Position numbers and translations under genes: made by a program | Assembly: GCA_039519185.1 (NCBI GenBank) | Contig: CM076846.1 | Location: forward strand, 108,038,442 to 108,102,441 | Length of the DNA: 64,000 nt | Reading direction: 5' to 3' | Source of the DNA: Astragalus membranaceus | Lineage: Eukaryota; Streptophyta; Magnoliopsida; Fabales; Fabaceae | In this document: piece by piece, positions 10,320 through 21,692 of the stretch | Layout of the letters: every line of letters begins with the position of its first letter | Position numbering within the stretch: the stretch's first letter is position 1 | Notes under the pieces: generated by a model | The model's database searches: none | What the model saw: only the letters and a program-made list of their open reading frames with translations | Told to the model about the DNA's origin: nothing

Positions 10320-11617
10320 AAGGTCTTTTTCTTCACAGCTCGCTCTTACTTAGAAGGCCTATTCTCCCAACTAACTTATGCTAGGCAAGTCAATTTAAAG
10401 GCAAGTTTACATCAATAGGAGCATGGAAAGAATTATTGTGGGTGGGGTATCAATAATAATTATCAATCTGGTAAAATAATGTCACAAGCTATGTATGTAA
10501 TGTTTCATTTTATATACATGAACGAATGACTAATCAGCACCGGCATTGGCTTAAGAAACAGGTGCAGGTGCCACGTGGAGAGTGGAAAAGGCTAAGGATA
10601 TTGGACGGATCGAGTAGCTCATATTGAGGGGGTCAAGTCAAAGATTAGATTTCTGGAAAGATAAATGGTTTTTGTTTTAACTATGATATTTATTATATTA
10701 TTAAAAAAAGTTAATTAGCAAAGCGTGCGGATTAATATGATTCTATTTGGTGCCTAGTCCCTACACAAGGACACTGTCTTATCCTTGATTTGGGACTTAA
10801 TCTGATGGGTTTCCCTGGTTAATTAGGATTAGTAGTCAATTAGGTGGTCATAATTTGGGGAGTGTGCCCTCTTGTGTCTGTTTTGCTTTATAAGAATAAT
10901 AGTTGATTATTTTTTAATGGAAGTTAGGGCTTTAGGACTTGGTTAACCCTCCACTCACAAGTTGCATGTCCCTTTAATTTATCAAAATGTGGTAATCTGA
11001 TAAAGGTCGTGAATGAACAAACAACGACTATAAAGAAATAGTCACTCCTTGTTACAACTGGCCTTCCTAGGAAAACAAATATTGGAACTACAAAGTCTGT
11101 AAGTCTTTTGACGCAACTTTCTTCCATATAATTTGGGCAAGGCTATATACACAATCCACACCATATCTCAACAAAGAAACACTCATCATCAGAGCATTCC
11201 GTGATTTACAAACAATTAAGAAATAAAAACAACAATGACAGCAAATATAAGAAACAACCCTCATACTACTGTTTGATAAAACATAACATTCATGACACAA
11301 GTCAAGGGGGAATGGTATTTTCTTCTGAAGAAATTTGATAAACACAGCACCCCGAGCTCGGCAAATATCAAAAACATTTTCGCATATTCTTATGTGCAAG
11401 TGCAAGTGAGGCAGAATGACGCCTTATAAACCACATAAACAATCCTAATACATCTGATTATCAATAACACTATTTATCAATAACCAAAGGTGCCAATGTT
11501 TACTGATAAATAATTTATCATCCAAAAGGAAACAGTGAACTCAGCTCACAAAAACAAATTGACCTTTAAAAATAGCATTCTACAGATATAGGGGCAAAAC
11601 TCAAATGCATCGGTTAT
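10316..11617. other. DUF4228 upstream region and eIF3g 3' flank
   Basis: The first part should hold the DUF4228 promoter; a gccacgtggag at about 10569 contains the G-box CACGTG, a plant bZIP/bHLH site. The part next to eIF3g (about 11150-11617) is AT-rich and likely includes its 3' UTR. Short frames here have no recognisable domain. Confidence 0.5.
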
Positions 11618-13178
11618 TTAGGTTGTTCTTGGGGTGGCCCATTCAACTCTTAGGATGAGATTGTCGTAGCCATATCCATTGAGCTTGTTGATAGCTCGCT
11701 GAGCATCCTCCCTACTGACAAAGTTAACAAATCCAAAGCCCCTGCTCATGCCAGTCTTTTGATCAATAGCAACATACACCCTGCTCACAGCACCAAAAGG
11801 ACGGAACAACTCGAGCAAATCAGGCTCCCTCGTGTCCTCTGAGAGGTTGGTCACCCGCACAGAATTCTCATCGTTCCTCCGCCTCATGTCAGATCCTGTA
11901 GTGCGCTCTGCACCTGCTCTCTGAGCAGGGGGGACATAAGCACCCTTGGTTGTACCAGATGCAGTGGCAGTAGCATCAGTCGCAGCAGGCTTATCGACAA
12001 ACCCCTCAGACGGTTGGGCAAGATCCTTATACGGACACCTCGAGGTCCAGTGATCACCCTTCTTCCCACAAGTCCTGCATACCATAAGAACAGCACCTTT
12101 TTGGAATTGAGACAACGGATCCGCAGCCTTTGGCTCATCTGTTTTGGCACCTGTTAAAAATTGGAGATGCAGAGTTATTATTACATTAAATATGATAATA
12201 GACTAATAATCCTCCAACAGATTCGGGTGGAAACCAAACTAATTAAGACACCTCAACTAAATTCATGTAAACAACTATAGTGTCTTAAACTAATACAGGT
12301 GAGAAAATCCAGTAACTTATCTTCCAAAGTAGAGAAATCTCATGCAAATGATACTAAAACAGACTAGTCAAATAATTCTTTGGGCTTCATTCAATTTAAC
12401 TCTTATCCTCTTTTTTCTTCATCAATACAAATATGAGAATTTACACAAAATTTTGTTCATTTGCGAAAATTCAAGCCTAAAAATTTGACAGTTTCTTATG
12501 CTATATAATTACAATTACAATAAAAAATGTATAGCCTCAATATAAGGTGTATACTCATGAAAAAATGTAGCAGCATCAATTTATGAAAATATGGGTCTGA
12601 ACATTTTCATTTATTTCCTGTAGATACTGAAATCAGTCTAAAAAAATTGTAATGACAACTTCTACAACTTCATGGTTTGAAACAAATCTCGTGTCATCCC
12701 AACAATTCAATAATTCACATAATAATTCAAATCTTAAAAACCTAGATTCAATCATTCAACTGAAAAGTGAATTTTATTTTCGAAATATTAGAAAGAACAA
12801 AAACAGAGCAGATAATAAAAGAGAGAAAAGGAAATGACCGAGAGGCTTAGGGCGTTCTAGAAGGATCTCTTCAGTGGAGATCATAGTGAGTCGGCTACCA
12901 ACATCTTCATGAACAGCATCACCGAACTTAGGCCAAGAGCGGCGTTCAACGGCACGTTTGCTGAGACGCGCGTTAGCGAGTTTGCGAGTGCGAGTAGTCG
13001 TTGTGATCTTCACCTTGTTACCATCGTCATCAAATTTGTACTCAATTACCTTCTTTATCCCGTTTTCATCTGGTCCTATCACCTGACGTGGTGGCAACAG
13101 GAAATCCAAATCCTCTCCATCGTCTTCCTCCAATTCTCCCCATCGCATCTTGGCCGGTTCTCCCTGAATCGCCACCAT
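11618..13178 (-). CDS. EIF3G: Eukaryotic translation initiation factor 3 subunit G (two exons)
   Basis: Exon 1 is 13178-12839 and exon 2 is 12150-11618 (intron of 688 nt, GT-AG, phase 1), giving 290 residues, close to the roughly 290 usual in plants. The N-terminal part has the conserved RWGELEEDDGEDLDFLLPP and IGPDENGIKKVIEYKF stretches. A zinc-knuckle-like CRTCGKKGDHWTSRC follows (Cys138, Cys141, His147, Cys152). A C-terminal RRM begins at about 209, with RNP2 VRVTNL (211-216) and RNP1 RGFGFVNF (250-257). eIF3g is an RNA-binding subunit of the cytoplasmic eIF3 complex, acting in scanning and reinitiation. The ATG at 13178 is the first in frame. No disruption is seen. Confidence 0.96.
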
Positions 13179-14107
13179 CTCTGTTTGTAGCTCTTTCTGT
13201 TGCTTGTACGTTTGGCTGCGGCGGCGATGAGAACAGGTGAGAGACTGCAAAACCTGATTTTTGTTTCTTCAGTGTCGATTAGGTTTTGGGCTCTAAACTA
13301 GACCTGGATTTACTATGAGCCGAAAATTTTTATTATTAAGGCTTAAGAAAGTTATTATTTACAAACCAATATTTGCTAGCCTGCACCACCAATTTTGAAA
13401 TTAACTCTTTTATGTGTATTTTTTGTATTTTAGAAGTTTACTTACTCACAATTATCCTCTGCTTAAAAATAAGTTTATGAAAAAAGTTACTTTTTAGGGT
13501 GCATATTAGCAAAAATGTAATGTCAATAGTTACACACATGTGATCACAACGCTTACCTTCTTTTTTGACAAATCTTAACGTTTACCTTATCATGTCATGA
13601 AAAAGGGAAATACCACTCTTGGCAAAAAAAAGAGGATAAACAAAACTATATGAGACATATCTTAGAATATTACCACAGGTAGATTTTGATTGAGATGAGA
13701 TGTTCGTACTTGGTACCATCCAAATTATAGTTAGCCCAACCCTCTAGGGGAAAGTTCTACATGTTTAGATAGTTATTTTAGACTATTTTATTCTAATATC
13801 ATAGTATGTACATATATCATTATTGAATTGCATTAGCTATTTATCAATTAGGAGCCTTAGTTGATATAAGATCAAATTATTCAAAGGGTTATTACATTTC
13901 TCATTAGGTTAATGCAATAACTAACGGATATAGACTGAATATGAGTGGGTTTTAGTGTGAGCCAGGTAGGGGATAATGTGCACCCTAATAGACAAACAAA
14001 CTAGAAGTAGGTTGGGTTCCCCAATATATTGGACTAATGCATAATGCATAGACTTGTTCTCTTCTCTCCATCCCAAGAATGCCTAAGACATAAGGAGTCC
14101 ATATTCA
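13179..14107. other. eIF3g upstream region
   Basis: Presumed promoter and 5' flank of eIF3g, AT-rich, with no gene that I can support. Confidence 0.5.
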
Positions 14108-14332
14108 GGAAGAACCATAAAGCCAATGAGTGTATATTGCTTGTTATTTCGCAAGTCTCTTTTCATGTTCTGCTTTGTAACTTTGTTATGAATCCAAATA
14201 TTCATGTAATCTTTACCATCTTGAGGAAGAATCATAAAGCAAATGGGTGCATATTGCTTGTTATTTCGCAAAATCTCTTTTCAGGTTCTGCTTTGTTGGC
14301 TTTGTTATGAATCCAAATATTCATATAATCTT
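14108..14332. repeat. Tandem duplication of about 115 bp
   Basis: The segment from about 14110 (aagaaccataaagccaatga) to 14215 is repeated at about 14226-14330 with scattered substitutions. The shared body includes 'tgcttgttatttcgcaa' and 'atgaatccaaatattcat'. No coding potential. Confidence 0.85.
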
Positions 14333-14827
14333 TAATAAATCCACATGTGGTGGATCACACACAATGTTATCAAGATTATGGTTTGGTTCTAATTCATTGA
14401 AAGCATACTTATATGGTTATCTGAATTTTGCAATAAAATATTAAAATCATGCTTGCATGTTACTAAAGGATTAGTTAAAGATTAAAGAAAGTAAAATTTT
14501 TATTGGATTGCAAAGTTGATTAAAAGAAATAGACTTAAATGCACTTTTGGTCCGCTTATTTTACTCAATGCACAATTTTGATCCCCCTATTTGTTTTCGC
14601 AATTTTGGTCTCCATATTTTACAAAATTCTGCAATGTTTACCAAATTGAAATTTCAAGCTCTCATATGCTGATGTGTCAACATTTTAATTGACATGACAA
14701 TTGACTAAGCCTTGTTGCCATTGGCATGCCACTAAATTTCTTTTATTCAAAAACATTTACTTTAATTTTATAAAATATTTATTTAAAATAATTAAATAAT
14801 TTTTATATTTTAAAAGTCAGATAAATG
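14333..14827. other. Non-coding flank with a 'ttttggtc' repeat relic
   Basis: At 14530-14625 the words 'cacttttggtccgc', 'caattttgatccccc' and 'caattttggtctcc' occur in a row, the style of legume Mutator-type MITE ends. No partner arm is seen nearby. Confidence 0.4.
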
Positions 14828-14999
14828 TTTTTCGAGGGGAATCGATGGTGAGGTTGAGGAAGGAGGTGTCGTCGGGGAGGCTGGGATCAGAGATGAAGGT
14901 TTCGACGAAGCCGGTGTTGGAAATGGCAATGATGATGCGTTGACGGAGAGATCCGAGATTGAAGTGTTGGGTGTGGGGTCCAACGCAAGGGATTCTGGG
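14828..14999 (-). pseudogene. Unidentified gene fragment next to the CACTA element
   Basis: A GC-rich stretch unlike its AT-rich surroundings reads open on the - strand for about 57 codons, starting just after a stop at 15002-15000. It contains SLRQRIIIAISNTGFVETF and then DPSLPDDTSFLNLTI. The base composition and protein-like sequence suggest a captured or truncated exon. I do not recognise the family. It ends abruptly in AT-rich DNA on one side and in the palindromic CACTA repeats on the other. Confidence 0.4.
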
Positions 15000-15012
15000 T
15001 TAATGGAGAAAA

Positions 15013-15282
15013 GACATTAAAAAGCATCATTTAGCATCGGTTGTTTGAACAGCCGATGCTAAATGTTGAACCAGTGGCAATTTTGTAAATAAAGGGAAGT
15101 TTGAAGTTTTCGAGCCTACATTTAGCATCGGTTGTTTAAACAACCGATGCTAAAAGTATTGGCCTCAGACATTTAGCATCGGTTGTAGACATTTAGCATC
15201 GGTTGTATGGAATAACCGATGTTAAATGTCTAACGCAAATACATTTAGCATCGGGTGTTTAAACACCCAACGCTAAAGGTCA
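15013..15282. repeat. 5' subterminal palindrome array of the CACTA element
   Basis: Palindromes built from catttagcatcggttgttt and its complement occur at about 15026-15063, 15119-15156, 15189-15229 and 15241-15277, with an extra half copy near 15169-15186. Arms are 14-18 bp with short or no loops. In En/Spm elements subterminal repeats bind the element's own proteins. Confidence 0.9.
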
Positions 15283-16071
15283 TGTTTTTTCGATTCATCC
15301 ATCGCATACACTCTTCGCATTCTCACTCTCACTCTCTAAACCGTGTCACTCTCTCAACGCTCTCGCTACCTCACTCTCTGGACCTCCATCGCCGTCACGA
15401 TTCTTGGCTCGTCTTCACGATTCTTGGCTCGTCGTCACTCTCACTCTCTCAACTCTCTCACTCTCTGAACTCTCTCGCTCTCTGAACTCTCTCACACCCT
15501 TATTTCACTCACACATGGAACCCTAGCTAAATCTCTCTTAGTTTTCGCACGATTTCGCCTTCAGATTTCATTTTGTGGTTCGTTTCCCCCTTACTCTTTC
15601 TCTCTCGATTTCACCTTTTTATGTTAGTTTTCATTTCGATTTTTGCGCATTTCACAGTTTTAGCAACTATTCGCATTATCTCCCTTACTCTTTTCCTTTA
15701 ACCATTGTATGCTCGCTTTCAGAAACTGCACAAGCTTCTTTCGCGGTAAGTTTCCAAATCTTCGTTTTTCTCCTACTCTGTTCCTCATCACGCAAACCCT
15801 AAATTTCTAGCATTGTCAGTTCGAACGAGTAAACGAGGATACAAAGACGCTTTGAAGATATGTTGTTCTTGCGATTTGCTATGTTGTGAGTGAGCATTCT
15901 ACTCATTACGCATCAGGTCAGTGAACATCACGAATCTTTTGTTCTTGCGATTATGCTATGTTGTGAATTTCCTTATTGTTTTTTATTCCAAGTAGTCAGT
16001 GTTGCAATTATGCTAAATCAGTTAGGCTGTTATTCTAATTTGCTTTTGTTCTTCTTGTTATCTTTTACCGT

Positions 16072-19000
16072 TGTAATACCCCAATTTTGTCCGCCCAAGT
16101 CAAAAAAAACATTTTTCAAAAAAAAGGGAAGCAATAAGGTAATTCATAATGTGTGGAAAACAGTGGATTGGTTCATTTATGTGTGTTCGTCCCCTATTTC
16201 GCATTTTTTATTTGAATTACGCGCGCGCGCCAGTAGTAACTGCGTGGGCTGCCCCGTGCCCCCGTCATTTGGCACGTGTCTGTATTTTCATCAAAAAAGG
16301 CCATTTATTGATCATTATTAATTTTTGGCACCCCAAAACATTTTTCTTAATTTTTAGGAATTTTAGGAAATAAGATAGTGCACATTTTTGCATTTTTGGG
16401 CATTTAAATAAGAGCGAATTAATTATTTTTGGACCAAGACCAGGTCAAGGACGTGGCATACATGTTACCCTACCGAGGGTAATTTTTGTATAATTTTTGG
16501 AAAGAAAGTCCTAGTCCAAAATAATTAAAAATGCATTTTCCCCATTTTTAGTGCATAAAAAAACCAAAAAAGACCATTAAATATTCCCCAATTACTAAAT
16601 GCCAATTTTTATTGCCTAGAATAATTAGAGGGAATATTTTATGGTGCTCAAAAATATGTGACACTTTTTAATAGGTGCACCTTCACTTCCATGCCCAAAA
16701 TTCAAAAACTCAAAAAAAATGAAGTGTCCTCAATAAGACAAAAGACCAAAAACAAGTTTTTTTTTTCTCTCTCTCAATTTCGAAATTCTCTCTCACTCTC
16801 TCCCCCCCCCCCCCACAATTTCGAAATCCCCTCTCTCTTTATCCCTCTCACAAAATTCTTTCACACTCTTCTATTGTACTATTATTCCTTATCTTGAAGA
16901 AATATGCCTTGTACCATCCTTAAACCTTCTCCTTTGGTGCATATCACCAATTCTCACTCACTCTCATGAGGATTCATGCCCTCTTTGGTAAATTACCTCA
17001 CTCACTTACACTAACCTCTTCATAAGAAAACACAAATTTTCCTCTTTGAGAACAATCCATCTCAATAATACCCCTAACCCTACCACACATGAGAATTCCA
17101 TTCCCAAAATAAATAAAAGTTCATTTTTTTTTCTTTTATCTTCTCTCCATGCGACACCTCTCCCTCTCCCATACTCTCACCTTTTGTGTTTTCTCAATAC
17201 CCTCAATCCAAGTGACCTTTAATCCTAACCCTCCATTTAATTTTAAAACTCAATCCTAGAGCACTTAGTGAAGCCAATGACCCAATTGCCCCTAAACCTA
17301 AAATAACTCTATAAATACTCCCTCATTCCCACACCTAAGGATCTTTGGCTTCTCATTCCTCCTACACTAAAACCCTAGCACACAAATCTCTCCTTTTCCT
17401 CTCCTTTGGCCGTAGCCTCCACCCCCTAATTCCTCTTCCATTCTTTTTCAATTCACTCCCATTTCCTATCTCAAATCCACTCCTACTTCACATATCATCC
17501 TTCTCTTCTACCAAAACCTAGTTGTTCATCATCTAACCTCAAGAATCAAGGCAAGGGGCGCAAGTTTCATTGAGGTTTGTGGAGGATTTAGTTGATTTGT
17601 GGTCTTGTTCTTCGTATCACTCCCTTCATAGCTTGGATTCAAGGTAAAACTTCAAAACTCTTGCATTTTCTTCATTTTTGCATAATCTCTCTTCTCCTCA
17701 TCTCAACTCCTTCATATATTGTTGTTGTTGCTTTGAGGAGACATCTCAAACACTATTGACAAGCACTTAGGGAGGCTTGGGTGTTTGGGGTGGCTCCTTG
17801 GCTTTGAAAGAGTTGTTCTTGTGTTTTCTTGCATTTGCTTGTATTTTGAATCTTGTTTGCCTAATTTTCATCAAATGAAGACTCATTCTCATACTCCATG
17901 TGCATTCGGCCATGAACTCTATTTTAGGGTTCTTGTGTGTTCTTGTTCATTTTATGATTTGGGTTTGAATAATTGTTGATCTTGGACCATGCATAGCCTT
18001 GGGTTTGGGCAAGGAAAATAGGGTTCATGTTGCTTGTTTTGTTTTCTTTAATTTTGAATGAATAAATGCATGATTTGGCTAATGTTTGTTTTAGGAACTT
18101 GCATGATAGATTAGGTCCTCTTCTTTTGTGTTGTTTTGTGTGTTAATTTGTCAATTTTTGCATGAAATAAGTTGATGATTCCATGCTTGTATGCATTCGG
18201 CCATGACTAGGGTTTTTACCCTTTTGATTGCTTGAAGATTGTCATTTTGATTGTGGTTGAGTAAATGCAAGTTATGTCATTGTGTTTGTTGACTTTTTAC
18301 CATTTTACTTTACCACTTCATTAACTCTTTACCAAAAAAAAACATAAAAACATTTTACCACTTTGGTTTTTACCATTTCACTTAGTTTTTACCAAAACAT
18401 TTTCATCTCATCACATAAAACATTTTTACCTTCATTCAAAACATTTTACCACTTGCATCTTTGCATAAAAACCCCAAAACATTTTCTCATTTGCATTTCA
18501 AACTTTTTCAACTTTATAAAACAAACCCCAAAATACTTTTACCACTTTCAAGACCAAAAACATTTCATCTCATTTCCAAAACACCAAAACCCAAAAACAT
18601 TTTACCTAAACCTTTTACCAAAACATTTTCACCCTCATGCATCTTTATTCATCCCTATTTTATGCGACACTCTCATGCATTCTCGAGTATCTATGCCTTG
18701 CATAATAAACGTAATCATACTTAAATGCTCATGCATTCTTGTATGCTCATGCATCCTCTTGTCTACTCATTCATGCATTCATTCTTGTATGCTCATGCAT
18801 CCACATGCTTGCCTAATCATGCATCATCGCTCATATGTTCATTCACCTAACCTAGAATACTCTATGCCTATGATCAATTGTATTCCTTCGTTCTTGATGC
18901 CATATGAATGTCTTGACTTAATTGTGCACAAACCCTTTTACACAATCATGTGCCCTTATAAGACTACCAACATGTGTAGCATAGAGGCATATGTGCCCCT

Positions 19001-20513
19001 CTTGAGATTGCTTCCAACTTGTGTAGCAATCCTCCTTCACACACAAACACAATTGTTTTGAGAACTTTGTCTTGCATCTTTGACAATTGAATTCTTTGAT
19101 TGTATTGGCATGCTTAATCTTAGTTGATGATTAACATGTTCATGATTGCTTGATTAGTTGAATATGTTTGAACTTCATTCATTCATTTTGCATTTGGTTA
19201 TGGATTTAGAATTGATTTGAAGTGTTCTACTTCTTTTCCTTTTTCTAAAAACCTCTTTCCTAGATTCATTAATAAAAGAAAACCCTTTTATTTTCAAAAC
19301 AAGAATAAAATAAATTGTCATTGACGACCAATCGCGCCGTTGCCGTTTAGGTTGTTAATGATGATTTTGTTTTCAAAAGAGTTAGTAGTGAGGCCATTCT
19401 AACCGTTGTTGTTCGGTCTTCACAAAAGCTCAATCCTATTTTCGAAAACTTATTCCTCAAAAGTAAAACCAATTGTCACTAATGACCAATCGCGCCGTTG
19501 CCGTTTAGGTCATTAATGATGATATTATTTTCAAAAGAAGTTAGAACTACGTCGCTTTGATTCCCATTTGGGATACGTAGGAGCGGGTCACATCCCGTCA
19601 AGCATAACAAATAAAAATCATTTTCACAGTAAGTTTTCAAACAATTATTTTCAAAAGAAGTTAGAACTACGTCGCTTTGATTCCCATTTGGGATACGTAG
19701 GAGCGGGTCACATCCTGTCAAGCATAACAAATAAAAATCATTCTCACAGTAAGTTTTCAAACAATTATTTTCAAACCAGAAGTTAGAACTACGTCGCCTT
19801 TGATTCTCCACCCGGAGATACGTAGGAGCAGGGCCACGCCCCTGTCAAGCGCAAAAATAAACAATTTCCCAAATAAAAAATACAAACACATCTTTTTCAT
19901 TTCAAAAACCAAAAATCTTATTTTCAAAGTAGGGGATTAAGTTGGTCGTACGGCCGGGTTAGTCATCGTTTTAGGATAAGTGAACTGTGGTCCTTCAGAG
20001 CCCCAGCGCTCCTTCAGCCCTCAGCGGCACTCCAGACCCCCAGTGGTCCTTCAACACAGATCATACAATCCTAAAACCCCTATTTTAAAAAAAACACCAA
20101 CCAACAAACGTTTTCTAACCAAGAACTACGTAGCTTTGAATTCTCCATCGCACCGGGAGATACGTAGGAGCGAGAGGCTAACTCTCGTCAAGCGCCAAAA
20201 TAAAAATTTTCATTAAGTCTTCTCATTCCCTTTTCAATAAAGAAGAAAATTTAAGTATTTTCCAAATCGACACTTAAAACCACACGTTTAATTAAAGGTT
20301 CCCTTTCGGTAGAAAGGAGGTGTGGGGTGCTAATACCTTCCCCATGCCTAACCGACCCCCGAACCCAAATCCTCCGGTTTTCCAAAAGGCCATTGCTTTC
20401 CAAAAAAGGTTTTTTTTCAATGTTTTACCTTAAAAAATATTGGTGGCGACTTCATTGTTCTAAAAAGTTGTAAACGAAGAAAGATCTCTTCAGGGACTTT
20501 TTCGGGCGCAACA
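16072..20513 (+). mobile_element. Solo LTR (4442 bp), Ogre-like Ty3/gypsy
   Basis: Starts TGTAATACCCCAATTTTGTC and ends GGGCGCAACA, so it has TG and CA ends. It is flanked by the 5-bp direct repeat ACCGT (16067-16071 and 20514-20518). The last 250 bp (gtgctaataccttccccat, cccgaacccaaatc, then attggtggcgactt) match my memory of Ogre-type legume LTR ends. No internal gag-pol is present, so the element has been reduced to a single LTR, presumably by recombination between its two LTRs. Open frames inside (for example 18363-19061) come from ctcatgcat-rich low-complexity sequence. It inserted into the CACTA element. Confidence 0.88.
19525..19860. repeat. 120-bp tandem repeat inside the solo LTR
   Basis: The unit 'gaagttagaactacgtcgct' to 'gtaagttttcaaacaattat' recurs at about 19538, 19657 and, partly, 19780. 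A more distant copy lies near 20120. The first two copies differ by only a couple of bases, so this duplication is recent or kept uniform. Confidence 0.85.
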
Positions 20514-20767
20514 ACCGTTTCTGGAACAACTTGATTTGCTTGCATTTCTATGTGTTTTTGGGTGTGTTTCTCTGTCTATCTGCAGAAGCTGTGTGTGTGG
20601 GTTTCTCTGGGGCAAGGGTTTGCTTGCTGGGTAATAGCTTATTCTGCATTTTAGTTGAAAGAAGTTCTTTCTGCATTTTAGGAACTTCTATCACAGTAGG
20701 CAATATTTATTTCAGCTTTCTCTGATCTGTCCACAATGCCATTTTTATTTGCTCATCATATCTGGTT

Positions 20768-21012
20768 GTAGAAAGCCTCTCTGCCCTATCTCTATATTTT
20801 GCTGCATACAGTGAATCCATTGACAACTCTAGGATGTCTCATGTTCATAATTGCACCCTTTTCATCCAATATCAAGATTCTTATCAAGATATATGCATGA
20901 GTTCTAATTGACAGAATTAAGAGAGATTTACAAGAATTTTGGATTTGTTGTCATATATGATACATCCTAGAGATAGGGCAGAATATAGGGATAGGGCAGA
21001 AAGACTTTCTTG
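20768..21012. repeat. Inverted repeat (hairpin) of about 245 bp within the CACTA element
   Basis: The sequence 'tctgccctatctctatattt' near 20780 is mirrored by 'atatagggatagggcagaaa' near 20985, and 'caactctaggatgtctcat' near 20823 by 'atgatacatcctagag' near 20958. The arms pair over about 60-80 bp with gaps, as in a MITE or hairpin. No coding content. Confidence 0.65.
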
Positions 21013-21692
21013 GACTTTGATTCTTGTGTTGTTGAAGTAAATAATAAACCTTTCCATTATACCTTTCTTCTTCTATTCAATTTCTTCATCAAATACACAT
21101 AAAAATGGTCCCTCTGAAATCAACAATTTGCTTCTTGCATTGGCCCTATTGGTCTATGACTGTTAGAGTTTTTTTACTAGGATGAATGAATACTATTTCA
21201 GGTGCACCTGACTTCATATTGGTCTCCTTGCTTTAAAGTTGATTTCTTTGATACATAATAAGAGATTTGGAGTCCTAGTCTCGACATCACAGTAAGTCTT
21301 CATCTAAACTCTTTCAGCATTATTCTTTATTTCTAACTAATGTGATTTTATGATTTCCCCAAAATGGTAACTTTTTTTATAATTTCATAATACATTGATT
21401 CTTAGATACTTAATTTCATAATACTATAATTTGTGATTTTGATTAATCATCAATGAATGACGAGTTCTATAAATTTACTTCTCTTTAATGTTTTACTTAG
21501 ATACGTAATTGGAAACCTTTTTACTGGACCATTTCTCAATGAGCTATATTTTTACTTGTTTTGATTTATGAATTTATTTTTACTATCTTGGTTTGATGTG
21601 ATAGTTTGATTTTGTTTTAACAATTAATACTTGGTTGATTATTTGGAGCGTAGCCATAGATCGTAGTTGGATACAAAGTAATCGTCTGAGTG

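Noticed and set aside
10924..11405. Two - strand frames of 67 and 105 codons
   Set aside because: No domain, and they lie in the eIF3g 3' flank.
18363..19061. 232-codon open frame
   Set aside because: Low-complexity ctcatgcat and accattttac-rich sequence inside a solo LTR; composition is not protein-like.
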